DNA of 28,714 nt from a virus: positions 1-28,714 of IMG/VR virus record IMGVR_UViG_3300044638_000688; one strand, given 5' to 3'. Each line of letters begins with the position of its first letter. Positions within the stretch are counted from its first letter, which is position 1. The translations under genes and the position numbers were made by a program. The notes under the pieces were generated by a model. The model was not told the DNA's origin and did no database searches. It saw only the letters and a program-made list of their open reading frames with translations. Below are positions 7,227 through 13,135 of the stretch, piece by piece.

Positions 7227-7834
7227 TACATTTCCTTCGCTTTCTTTAACGCACTTCTTACTTTACTTGGAAGGAGTGTCCATAGGGCGATCTTTTGTTG
7301 ATCGTCTAGGTTCTCTCCCTCTAACTTAACCCAAGCTGCCTTGGGATCACCTTGCTCACAAGTAGCAATCAGTTCAACTGCCATCTCTTGTAAGTACTGT
7401 AATTCTTCTGGAGGAATGTTGTCTGTTGCACCCTGAGTAGGTGTGATAACCACTGATCTGCCCTCTTCTGGAAGGTCTTCTCCCGCATAAATGTAGAGTC
7501 CCAAACCATGCAGACTCAGAGCCTTGGTCATACAACGCATGATGGCAGTATTGACAGCAAAAGCATCAGGATTAGGGATGGCTTTGTTTCTGTAGTCCAT
7601 CACAGGAAGCTGACAGGTCATTGGTTTGCCAAACATGGTGGCAGTAACAAACACCATTGCCGTACCATTGATATCCATGAAACACTTGTCTCCAAACATC
7701 TCTACCTTGTAGGAAGCAGTAGGATCAGCTTTGAGAGCCTCTGCCCATGCCCAAGCCCATGACAGGTAAGTCAGGTTGTTTTTCTTCTCTGTATGAGAAT
7801 TAACATCTTTTTTAAGTAACGCTTCTATTGACAT
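7226..7834 (-). CDS. single-strand annealing protein, DUF1071/Rad52-like
   Basis: 202 residues from the ATG at 7834, which has the AGGAG site five bases upstream; the GTG at 7840 lies too close to it. The N-terminal half shows the features I associate with the DUF1071 single-strand annealing proteins: LTYLSWAWAWAEALK at about 21-35, a central LPVMDYRNKA, and a conserved block AIMRCMTKALSLHGLGLYIY followed by AGEDLP. These proteins pair complementary single strands during phage recombination and concatemer formation. The C-terminal third is an acidic helical tail. It is coupled to the SSB-like gene, a usual pairing. Confidence 0.9.
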   Translation of the reverse strand: MSIEALLKKDVNSHTEKKNNLTYLSWAWAWAEALKADPTASYKVEMFGDKCFMDINGTAMVFVTATMFGKPMTCQLPVMDYRNKAIPNPDAFAVNTAIMRCMTKALSLHGLGLYIYAGEDLPEEGRSVVITPTQGATDNIPPEELQYLQEMAVELIATCEQGDPKAAWVKLEGENLDDQQKIALWTLLPSKVRSALKKAKEM

Positions 7835-7844
7835 ATTCACTCCT

Positions 7845-8027
7845 TTAAAAATTATCGTTTAACTCTTGATCAATGATTTGTGTTTGTTGGTCAAGGTCTA
7901 ATTCCTTGAACTCAATGAAGTCTGCTTCTTGGCAGCAAACTATTCTGTTTCCCTTGATTGTCAGGCAATAAGGACAGTATTTAATGTCAGAAAACTCTTC
8001 CAAATAGGTCTGAAATAGTGATTTCAT
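7845..8027 (-). CDS. small zinc-ribbon-like protein
   Basis: 60 residues with a CPYC pair (residues 18-21) and a following CC (31-32), a pattern compatible with a small zinc ribbon, then an acidic C-terminus (KELDLDQQTQIIDQELNDNF). The start at 8027 overlaps the stop of the upstream gene as ATGA and has no strong ribosome site of its own, so it probably depends on coupling. Function unknown. Confidence 0.82.
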   Translation of the reverse strand: MKSLFQTYLEEFSDIKYCPYCLTIKGNRIVCCQEADFIEFKELDLDQQTQIIDQELNDNF

Positions 8028-8224
8028 GTGAGCCTATCGAAAGCCATTTCCCAGAGAACATCACCTGCAACATCGGTGAGTTTGTTTAACTCATCTTCGG
8101 TTAGTGGTGTACCATCTTCGTAGCATCCACTTGAGAAGTAAGCATCAGAGAAGTCTGGATAATCTCTGCTGTCTACCCCATCTACTTCTAGATCTATGAC
8201 CTTTTTTCCATTAAGAATCGGCAT
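8024..8224 (-). CDS. small acidic hypothetical protein, first gene of the minus early unit
   Basis: The start is placed at 8224 (MPILNGKK, 66 aa), because AGGAGTGAAT directly precedes this ATG; the longer form from 8263 has no ribosome site. The product is acidic, with VDSRDYPDFSDAYFSSG in the middle and a helical C-terminal half. I recall relatives in many phages without known function. It is the first gene of the leftward unit. The 16-base leader TTTAACAGGAGTGAAT also occurs before the gene at 11560. Confidence 0.85.
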   Translation of the reverse strand: MPILNGKKVIDLEVDGVDSRDYPDFSDAYFSSGCYEDGTPLTEDELNKLTDVAGDVLWEMAFDRLT

Positions 8225-8392
8225 ATTCACTCCTGTTAAACGTGGACTACTATTTGCCCACACCGCTAATGTGCCACACCTTTTTAGCCTTTTATACTAG
8301 GATTTACCCTAATAGACAGCACTTTTTTCTATGCTAATCTGAAAAGACTTGTCCTATTAGTAAATAGTCCTTCTACCTACTTCCTTCTTCTT
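8225..8392. promoter_or_regulatory. divergent early control region
   Basis: 168 bases between the leftward unit (start 8224) and the rightward unit (start 8393). It is AT-rich, with an inverted repeat at 8295-8314 and a further CCTATTA half-site at 8353-8359. On the minus strand the repeat runs directly into TAGTATAAAAGG, a plausible -10. On the plus strand I see TATGCT at 8330-8335 but no well-spaced -35. The rightward gene has no Shine-Dalgarno before its ATG. Exact transcription starts cannot be set from sequence. Confidence 0.6.
8295..8314. promoter_or_regulatory. putative operator, copy 1
   Basis: TACTAGG-N6-CCTAATA, a near-perfect inverted repeat with a 6-base spacer. It matches the copy at 14977-14996 at 16 of 20 positions. 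Read toward the leftward genes it is also 16 of 20 identical to the copy at 11490-11509. It overlaps the probable -10 region of the leftward early promoter. Confidence 0.6.
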
Positions 8393-8572
8393 ATGCACGT
8401 TGAAATACTTGAACAAAGATGCGCTGAAGCCTTGCTTGGGTACTCTCAAACAATGGCAGATGCTTATACAACCGAACCAGAGGACTTAGATGCTTCTATG
8501 ACTGCCTTGCTTGCTAGAACGCTAGAACTACATCTAAACCGCAAAATCAATTTGGAGAACCTTTTTAAATGA
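8393..8572 (+). CDS. small acidic protein (59 aa), first gene of the rightward early unit
   Basis: A 59-codon gene whose TGA overlaps the next ATG as ATGA, which supports real translation. The product is acidic and helical (EILEQRCAEALL, then DASMTALLARTLELHL). The ATG at 8393 follows a pyrimidine run with no Shine-Dalgarno, so initiation may be leaderless or inefficient. No known domain. Confidence 0.68.
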   Translation: MHVEILEQRCAEALLGYSQTMADAYTTEPEDLDASMTALLARTLELHLNRKINLENLFK

Positions 8573-8934
8573 CTCAAGCCATGATCATTAAAGCTCTACA
8601 GAATGGGCCACTTACTTCACAAGAACTCTGTGATTTAACAGGGATGCCTAAGTCCTCTGTATTGTCAACAGCTAAGAAGTTGAGATACAAAGGTGAGCTA
8701 ACCACAGAAGAGGTTAAGGTTGGTCGCTACAGAGTTGCTAGGTACACCCTTGCTGACCACTTGATTGAGAGCAAGCCAAAAGACGAAGCCCGCTGCTTGC
8801 TAAACCCTTTTGACATCAGAAACGCCAAAGGTATCTTTAGTAAATCAGAGTATGCGGTGATGAATGCACAAGCTAAAAGATTGCTTGGCAGACCAAAACC
8901 TGCGAAAGAGATCACAAATAATCAATTTATTTAA
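8569..8934 (+). CDS. winged helix-turn-helix transcriptional regulator
   Basis: 121 residues. Residues about 4-58 form a clear winged helix: helix 1 (MIIKALQNGPL), helix 2 (TSQELCDLTG), recognition helix (MPKSSVLSTAKKLRYKG) and a beta wing (YRVARYTLADH). The C-terminal half (ARCLLNPFDIRNAKGIFSKS) is of unknown role and ends in a basic segment. This is a strong candidate for the phage protein that acts on the nearby inverted repeats or on the promoter 10 bases downstream. It is encoded beside the divergent control region, as phage regulators often are. Coupled to the preceding gene by ATGA. Confidence 0.88.
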   Translation: MTQAMIIKALQNGPLTSQELCDLTGMPKSSVLSTAKKLRYKGELTTEEVKVGRYRVARYTLADHLIESKPKDEARCLLNPFDIRNAKGIFSKSEYAVMNAQAKRLLGRPKPAKEITNNQFI

Positions 8935-8943
8935 AAAAACTTC

Positions 8944-8970
8944 TTGACATCTCTTTGATTTGTGTATAAT
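8944..8970 (+). promoter_or_regulatory. sigma70-type promoter with consensus hexamers
   Basis: TTGACA at 8944-8949 and TATAAT at 8965-8970, both perfect consensus, separated by 15 bases (short of the usual 17). Transcription would start near 8977 and run into a stretch without a gene, toward the structured RNA candidate. This is the clearest bacterial promoter in the window. Confidence 0.82.
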
Positions 8971-8976
8971 CCAAAC

Positions 8977-9450
8977 CGTCTGAGTGGCATCAGGCGATGA
9001 ACGGAATACGAAACCCCATAGATTTCTGTGTGGTCTTGCCTGACAACAGGCGAACTTTTGATTCCGTTCAATCGTTTGTTGTTGCTCTCGCCAAGAGCCA
9101 AGACCACAGAGTGATTTATGGGGTTTTTGCTTTTGGGGACTGTAAGGATTGCAGACCAAAGTTAGCTGCAAGTAAAGTAGGACTCAGAACCTAGCCATTA
9201 GAGACTGGACACAGGTAGACCGCTCGTAAGGCCGCCGTAACTGTGTTGAGAGGCAACGGGGGAACTATCCCAAGCCAAGCCCACATGAGTGACCCGAAAG
9301 GGGTGCAGGAACGGGCAGATAGGACGCTCTGAGGCGTGTAATCCTGCAAGCTATGCAATCAGTAAGGTATAGCCCAATGTTCGTCCCAGACTTGTCTGAA
9401 ACTAGCATAGGTACTCACTAATCTTGTTAACTCAGGATTAGGTGAGTATT
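8977..9450 (+). ncRNA. large structured non-coding RNA candidate with predicted pseudoknot
   Basis: The stretch 8935-9497 holds no convincing protein gene but follows a consensus promoter and is rich in long perfect complementarities. Seen directly: 9011-9020 with 9117-9126 (10 bp), 9029-9038 with 9099-9108 (10 bp), and 8998-9007 with 9061-9070 (10 bp). The third crosses the first two, predicting a pseudoknot or an alternative fold. Local hairpins are 9039-9050 (CCTG-ACAA-CAGG) and 9084-9098 (GCTCT/AGAGC). The 3' part has 9208-9214 with 9241-9247, 9304-9310 with 9342-9348, a GAAA-capped hairpin at about 9291-9303, and a 12 bp hairpin with one bulge at 9412-9448. No poly-U follows the last hairpin, so the end is uncertain. 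GOLLD or ROOL type phage RNAs are comparable in size and setting, but I cannot match a family by eye. Confidence 0.7.
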
Positions 9451-9497
9451 TGCCAATTTGAACCCGACTGAACTGAACTAGCATATATAGGAAATGT

Positions 9498-9707
9498 ATG
9501 AACTACTTGGTTAACCCGAACAAACCTTCCTCTCGTGCTCACCTTTGGGATGATGGAGATACATATTGCAAGATGTATTTAACTGGTGGGATGAGAAAGA
9601 AAAAATACAGGGTTTTTCCTGATTCACAGGACAGGGAAATTTGTTTAATGTGTGGGAATGTTTGGAAACAAATACACACATACAAGGATGAACATGGAAA
9701 AGTTTGA
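9498..9707 (+). CDS. small zinc-ribbon-like phage protein
   Basis: 69 residues, first gene after the structured RNA, with an AGGAAA ribosome site before the ATG. The sequence has HLWDDGDTYCKMY early and EICLMCGNVW late; the single Cys and the CLMC pair plus a His suggest metal binding. I recall similar HLW...GDT.C / C..C proteins in other phages, without known function. The 3' end overlaps the next gene by 14 bases. Confidence 0.83.
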   Translation: MNYLVNPNKPSSRAHLWDDGDTYCKMYLTGGMRKKKYRVFPDSQDREICLMCGNVWKQIHTYKDEHGKV

Positions 9708-10056
9708 ATTATTTTGGGTGGCATGGCCTAAGTCATTTAGAAAAGGTGGCAAGGCTGCCTGTCTCGTAAAGTGGAAAAAGTACTACTGTGAGACTTGTGC
9801 AGATCAAATCATTAAGCACATTGAGTGGATGAAAACAACAGACGCTTGGAGAAAAGACGATGGTGCTTTTATTCCTGCACCTTTGGTCTATCTGAACCAA
9901 CAAAGATGGGATGGGGCTGAGATTCCAGAATCATTCGGGATCAAAGTTGAAGTGCAAATTGATCCTGCTTTGGCAAAGATTGATGCTGACAGAAAAAAAG
10001 CCGTCCCCATGCCTGAGCACATTAGGCAAGCAATGGCTCAATTAAGGAACAAATAA
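9694..10056 (+). CDS. replication-type protein (helicase-loader/primosomal C-terminal domain)
   Basis: I place the start at 9694 (MEKFELFWVAWPKSF, 120 aa), with AAGG six bases upstream; a longer version from 9652 is not supported. The body FWVAWPKSFRKGGKAACLVKW, then a helix, then DDGAFIPAPLVYLNQQRWDG matches the pattern (FW..YPKK..K..A...W, FIP.P..WLN..RW) found near the C-terminus of phage replication initiators and DnaT-like primosomal proteins. Here it stands alone, without the usual N-terminal DNA-binding domain. It probably helps load the host helicase at the phage origin. This is a family-level inference. Confidence 0.82.
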   Translation: MEKFELFWVAWPKSFRKGGKAACLVKWKKYYCETCADQIIKHIEWMKTTDAWRKDDGAFIPAPLVYLNQQRWDGAEIPESFGIKVEVQIDPALAKIDADRKKAVPMPEHIRQAMAQLRNK

Positions 10057-10163
10057 TGAGCCACTACCAAGCCCACATCCTGTTAGACAAAGTAAAAGAT
10101 GGAGTCCCCTTTCCACTTCATCTGATAAACAAAGCCTTAGAGCTTACTGGTGACCTAGAGTAA
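10056..10163 (+). CDS. very small conserved phage protein (35 aa)
   Basis: A 35-codon gene starting at the TAATG overlap with the replication-type gene. It reads HILLDKVKDGVPFPLHLINK followed by ALELTGDLE. I recall this short motif (LLDKV..G...P...IN.AL..TGD) from small proteins in the early regions of betaproteobacterial phages, which supports it as real. Function unknown. Confidence 0.7.
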   Translation: MSHYQAHILLDKVKDGVPFPLHLINKALELTGDLE

Positions 10164-10169
10164 ACCCCT

Positions 10170-10382
10170 ATGGCATACAGCCGAAAATCAATATCAAATG
10201 CTGGAGACAGAGTTGTTTTGGAGAAAGCCGAGGCAAGGGAAATGTTCCGAACTTGGCAAACAAACAGAGATAACGATTTTGTTCGTGCCAGGCTTGAGCG
10301 TTGCGAAAGAATCTATGGAACTGGAGCAAGAGATCGGGTCAGGTTTTATATGCGTCAAATGAAAGAAGGACAAATTGAATGA
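10170..10382 (+). CDS. small basic conserved phage protein (70 aa)
   Basis: 70 residues, very rich in Arg and Glu (EKAEAREMFRTWQTNRDNDF and RARLERCERIYG), predicted almost wholly helical. It looks like a small protein common beside early phage genes; I do not know its function. Its 3' end overlaps both following frames: the TGA at 10380-10382 overlaps the ATG at 10379 as ATGA, and also overlaps the TTG start of the methyltransferase at 10375. A GAAGGA site lies at its 3' end and serves the downstream start(s). Confidence 0.8.
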   Translation: MAYSRKSISNAGDRVVLEKAEAREMFRTWQTNRDNDFVRARLERCERIYGTGARDRVRFYMRQMKEGQIE

Positions 10383-11070
10383 GTTGGCACTATTTGCGGG
10401 AGCTGGAGGGGGAATCCTTGGAGGACATTTGCTCGGGTGGAGAACAGTTGCAGCCGTTGAAATCGAAGATTACCCACGCAGAGTTTTACTGCAACGGCAA
10501 GCTGATGGACTCTTACCTAGATTCCCTATCTGGGACGACATTAAAACATTCGATGGGAAGCCTTGGGCAGGAAAAGTCGATGTCATCTCAGGAGGTTTCC
10601 CATGCCAAGATTTGTCTGCAGCAGGAAAAGGAGCAGGACTTGATGGGGAACGATCAGGACTCTGGAGAGAAATGGCAAGGATCATTTGCGAAGTACGACC
10701 CCAATACACATTCATTGAGAACTCACCAATGCTCACTATTCGAGGACTCGACAGAGTATTGTGCGACCTTGCCTCGATGGGGTTCGATGCGAACTGGGGA
10801 GTGTTGGGAGCTTCCGATGTTGGAGCAAAACACCAACGGGACAGAATTTGGATTGTGGCCCACGCCAACAACACCAAGCGGAGGCGGGAATTGCGGGGGT
10901 TCTGGGGCTTACAAAAATGCATTAAAGAATGGAACTCACATTCCACATTCAATCAACCCGAACCTATACGAATGGTTGATGGGGTGGCCTCTAGGGTGGA
11001 CAGACTTAAAGCCATTGGCAATGGACAAGTCCCCTTGTGTGCAGCAACAGCATGGAGAATCCTGAAATGA
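10375..11070 (+). CDS. DNA cytosine-5 methyltransferase
   Basis: 231 residues with all key C5-methyltransferase motifs: motif I FAGAGGG (7-13) for S-adenosylmethionine, motif IV GGFPCQDLS with the catalytic Cys77, motif VI ENS (E115-N116), motif VIII QRDRIW (154-159) and motif X GNGQVP (215-220). The target-recognition region between VIII and X is short (about 55 residues), as in many phage enzymes. It would methylate cytosine in a short site, probably to protect phage DNA from host restriction. The only plausible start is TTG at 10375, four bases after AAGGA, because no ATG occurs near the N-terminus. A second long gene occupies the +1 frame over nearly the whole length. Stop overlaps rusA as ATGA. 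Confidence 0.92.
   Translation: MNELALFAGAGGGILGGHLLGWRTVAAVEIEDYPRRVLLQRQADGLLPRFPIWDDIKTFDGKPWAGKVDVISGGFPCQDLSAAGKGAGLDGERSGLWREMARIICEVRPQYTFIENSPMLTIRGLDRVLCDLASMGFDANWGVLGASDVGAKHQRDRIWIVAHANNTKRRRELRGFWGLQKCIKEWNSHSTFNQPEPIRMVDGVASRVDRLKAIGNGQVPLCAATAWRILK
10379..11065 (+). CDS. overlapping-frame companion of the methyltransferase (PRWGSMR / EWLMGWPLGWT protein)
   Basis: 228 residues read in the +1 frame over nearly the whole methyltransferase gene. It has the better start of the two: an ATG joined as ATGA to the previous stop, eight bases after AAGGA. It contains blocks I recognise from proteins encoded beside phage cytosine methyltransferases: DSLSGT (48-53), EKWQGSFAKYDP (97-108), RTHQCSL (114-120), LPRWGSMRTGECWE (131-144), GLWPTPT (158-164) and the C-terminal EWLMGWPLGWTDL (198-210). 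The last resembles motif IX (LxGFPxxW) of C5 methyltransferases. Conserved blocks in both frames argue that both are translated. Possible roles are a target-recognition partner or an accessory of the enzyme; this is inference. Confidence 0.72.
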   Translation: MSWHYLRELEGESLEDICSGGEQLQPLKSKITHAEFYCNGKLMDSYLDSLSGTTLKHSMGSLGQEKSMSSQEVSHAKICLQQEKEQDLMGNDQDSGEKWQGSFAKYDPNTHSLRTHQCSLFEDSTEYCATLPRWGSMRTGECWELPMLEQNTNGTEFGLWPTPTTPSGGGNCGGSGAYKNALKNGTHIPHSINPNLYEWLMGWPLGWTDLKPLAMDKSPCVQQQHGES

Positions 11071-11495
11071 GCTTCATGGTCACTTTTAAAGTAGATGCTG
11101 ACCCTGTCGGCAAACAAAGAGCAAGGTATGCCAAACGTGGAAACCATATTTCTACTTACACCCCTGACAAAACAAGAAACTATGAATCTTTAATCAAAGA
11201 AGCCGCCATAGAAGCAATGGGAAGTAGCGAACCCTTGGAAACCGCTGTAACGCTGTATTTGTACATCAGAGCACCAATTCCTAAGTCTTTGCCCAAAAAG
11301 CGCATAGAAGCCTGTTTAAACGGCTTGGAGAAGCCAATTAAGAAGCCAGATGCCTCCAATGTGCTTAAAAGTGTGGAAGATGCTATGAATGGAGTTGTTT
11401 ACAAGGATGATTCTCAGATCGTGAATATCCATGTTTCCAAGGTTTATTCAAGTGTTTCAGGAGTAGACGTTTGCATAAAAGAATGCTTGGATTAG
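11067..11495 (+). CDS. rusA: RusA-family Holliday junction resolvase
   Basis: 142 residues from the ATG at 11067, which overlaps the methyltransferase stop as ATGA and has GGAGA eight bases upstream; a start at 11037 would lie inside the two upstream genes. The RusA signature is clear: KPDASNVLKSVEDAMNGVVY (93-112) followed by KDDSQI, giving the acidic residues D95, D105, D114 and D115 expected at the metal site. The basic N-terminus (GKQRARYAKRG) suits DNA binding. RusA cuts four-way junctions and would resolve branched recombination or replication products before packaging, working with the DUF1071-like annealing protein and the SSB-like protein encoded on the other strand. Confidence 0.93.
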   Translation: MSFMVTFKVDADPVGKQRARYAKRGNHISTYTPDKTRNYESLIKEAAIEAMGSSEPLETAVTLYLYIRAPIPKSLPKKRIEACLNGLEKPIKKPDASNVLKSVEDAMNGVVYKDDSQIVNIHVSKVYSSVSGVDVCIKECLD

Positions 11496-11509
11496 GGTAA
11501 GTCCCAATA
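11490..11509 (+). promoter_or_regulatory. putative operator, copy 3
   Basis: GATTAGG-N6-CCCAATA, spanning the 3' end of rusA and the short gap before the gene at 11560. Two half-site positions differ from the TATTAGG-N6-CCTAATA pattern. Its spacer GTAAGT is close to the GTAAAT of copy 1 read toward its leftward genes. No obvious -10 hexamer follows, so its activity is uncertain. Confidence 0.42.
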
Positions 11510-11559
11510 CAAAACCTTGCAAAACAAGACTAACATTTAATTTTTAACAGGAGTGAATG

Positions 11560-11790
11560 ATGGAAAAAACTTGGGAATTTGATACAACCACAGGCGAAGG
11601 TAGCGAGATCGTTACAGTAGTTTACGAGTACGAGAACGATGGTGAGACTACTTACAACGAGTCAATCAAAGAGGTTTGGTTTGAGGGCAGAAACGTCATA
11701 GGGCTATTCTCTGACGAACACTTCAAAGAACTAGAGATGGAAGCGGCTATGCGTTTCCAACACCATAAGCTGAACTACAAGCACGAATGA
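11560..11790 (+). CDS. small acidic hypothetical protein
   Basis: 76 residues from the second of two adjacent ATGs (11557 and 11560); AGGAG lies 3 and 6 bases before them respectively, so 11560 is preferred. The protein is strongly acidic with a beta-rich first half (TTTGEGSEIVTVVYEYENDG) and a helical end (ELEMEAAMRFQHHKLNY). The leader TTTAACAGGAGTGAAT is identical to that of the gene at 8224. The gap of about 60 bases before it is unusual in this unit and could hold a promoter. Stop overlaps the next start as ATGA. Function unknown. Confidence 0.82.
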   Translation: MEKTWEFDTTTGEGSEIVTVVYEYENDGETTYNESIKEVWFEGRNVIGLFSDEHFKELEMEAAMRFQHHKLNYKHE

Positions 11791-12248
11791 GAAAGCGAAC
11801 TAAACGCAAGGTCTGGGCATTGATTGACCCAATACAGCATGGAATCATTGGTGCGTCAATCACCCACAGAGACAAGCTAGACAAGCTCAGAATGATGGAA
11901 TACTCAGCTTTAGAAGCAATGATCAAAGGACAAGGAACAGTAACCGATTGGCGAACCCTTGTCGATGTTCTAAACCTGAGTGAAACGATGGCAAGGCACA
12001 ACATCGGAAAAGATGAAGTTTTACCTGTTTGCCAAAAAGCACAAGATGCCTTGCATCAAGCGGCAGAACGCTACCAAAACACAATGAAAATGGGTTTATC
12101 AGGCGAAGGCATCAAAGCGGTGAGGGATTTAATCGAATATGCTGATTTACAACAATCAAGCATTAGTCGATCTGAATTTGAGAGATATATTAAGAAAACC
12201 AAAGATTATATTAAATCAAATAATGATTTAGTCGTGGAGATAATATGA
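11787..12248 (+). CDS. conserved phage protein of betaproteobacterial type (MRKRTKRKVW)
   Basis: 153 residues, coupled to both neighbours by ATGA. It begins with the basic MRKRTKRKVWALIDPIQHGI, followed by a helical body with LVDVLNLSETMARHNIG and a C-terminal ADLQQSSISRSEFERYIKKT. I recall this same beginning and order of blocks in proteins from phages and prophages of Burkholderiales, always without a known function. This is the main support for my guess of the host group. No catalytic motif is visible, and an early regulatory or DNA-associated role is only possible. Confidence 0.87.
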   Translation: MRKRTKRKVWALIDPIQHGIIGASITHRDKLDKLRMMEYSALEAMIKGQGTVTDWRTLVDVLNLSETMARHNIGKDEVLPVCQKAQDALHQAAERYQNTMKMGLSGEGIKAVRDLIEYADLQQSSISRSEFERYIKKTKDYIKSNNDLVVEII

Positions 12249-12463
12249 ACAGAGATGACATTATTAAATTGGCAAAAGAGGCTAAGTTTTACATTAACGA
12301 CAATGAAGCATATAGCCCATCCAATCAAGAAGACTTCGAGTTAACCGAACACCTAGAACGTTTTGCCAAACTGATAGCAGAGCATGAACGCAATGAAATA
12401 ATAGAAATTTTGGATGCGTCAACTGGATACGTTCACATGGATGCAATAAGGGAGAGAACATGA
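12245..12463 (+). CDS. small conserved phage protein (MNRDDIIKLA)
   Basis: 72 residues, start and stop coupled by ATGA. The pattern is MNRDDIIKLAKEA, then ELTEHLERFAKLIAEHERNEI, then a variable end. It matches my memory of small phage proteins of betaproteobacteria with an N-terminal RDDII..A.EAG and a central LERFA.L....ER helix. Predicted wholly helical and acidic. Function unknown. Confidence 0.83.
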   Translation: MNRDDIIKLAKEAKFYINDNEAYSPSNQEDFELTEHLERFAKLIAEHERNEIIEILDASTGYVHMDAIRERT

Positions 12464-12786
12464 GTGATAACCCTCACAAGGCAATACAGTTCCTGATTGA
12501 TACAGCCCCTCTCTATTCCAAGGCCAAAGCCACTAGGATGTACTTAGAAGAATTCAGGAAATCACGCAAGGCTCAGTTAATGAGCCAGGCAGGAACAGAG
12601 GTTCTAGGTAAGCAAGAAACCTACGCCTATGCTCATGCTGACTACATCGAAATACTCGAAGGAATTAGGGAAGCAGTCGAATTGGAGGAGCGTTATCGTT
12701 GGCTAATGACGGCAGCACAAACCCGAATCGAGGTATTTAGAACCGAGCAATATAGTGCTAGGCATGAAATAAAAAACACCCAATGA
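12460..12786 (+). CDS. conserved helical phage protein
   Basis: 108 residues, ATGA-coupled to both neighbours. It is rich in charged helix: LIDTAPLYSKAKATRMYLEE, then KSRKAQLMSQAGTEVLGKQE, AYAHADYIEILEGIREAVE and a final AAQTRIEVFRTEQ. I have seen this family in the early regions of various phages, often next to a small HNH-type nuclease gene as here, but know no function. It may act with that nuclease or with recombination proteins; inference from context only. Confidence 0.85.
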   Translation: MSDNPHKAIQFLIDTAPLYSKAKATRMYLEEFRKSRKAQLMSQAGTEVLGKQETYAYAHADYIEILEGIREAVELEERYRWLMTAAQTRIEVFRTEQYSARHEIKNTQ

Positions 12787-13061
12787 ACAACAAATTAAGC
12801 GCAAAGCAAAGGCTTCACATTGGGAAAGTTAAACTATTGCCATGCTCAGTGTGCGATCAACATGGGCCAAGTGACGCACATCACATAGAGCAAAAACTAC
12901 AATATTGCGTGATCGCTTTATGCCGTGATTGTCACAATAGCTGGCACGGCACTAAGGCTATATGGCGCATCAAAAAAATGGATGAACTAGCAGCCCTTGA
13001 CATAACCATTCGCAGATTGACTCAGGAAATGCCACTAGAAAGCGATTCAAGCCCCTTTTAA
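12783..13061 (+). CDS. HNH-type nuclease, Ref-like (RecA-dependent nuclease family)
   Basis: 92 residues, last gene of the rightward early unit, ATGA-coupled. Metal-binding residues are visible: CSVC (21-24), a central DAHHI (31-35) that supplies the catalytic-type His pair, and CRDCHNSWHG (47-56). This Cys-Cys / HH / CxxCH order is that of HNH nucleases, and of the Ref family, which cuts DNA at RecA-made displacement loops. In a phage it may assist recombination-driven replication together with the RusA protein. It could instead be a general HNH endonuclease. Confidence 0.86.
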   Translation: MNNKLSAKQRLHIGKVKLLPCSVCDQHGPSDAHHIEQKLQYCVIALCRDCHNSWHGTKAIWRIKKMDELAALDITIRRLTQEMPLESDSSPF

Positions 13062-13135
13062 GACGTTTTCTAGTGCTTGTGCATACCAACTATGCCAGAC
13101 GTAAAAAAAGAGCTTATAGCCCTTATTTGATAGAC

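Noticed and set aside
8845-9171. 108-codon minus-strand frame
   Set aside because: Antisense to the winged-helix gene and the structured RNA, low-complexity protein with no motif and no ribosome site.
8997-9194. 65-codon plus-strand frame after the consensus promoter
   Set aside because: No ribosome site at the ATG, no protein motif that I recognise, and the frame runs through three long perfectly paired segments, so the RNA reading is preferred. It remains the main alternative for that region.
9412-9448. 12 bp hairpin considered as an intrinsic terminator of the structured RNA
   Set aside because: No T-run follows the stem, so it is kept only as a structural element.
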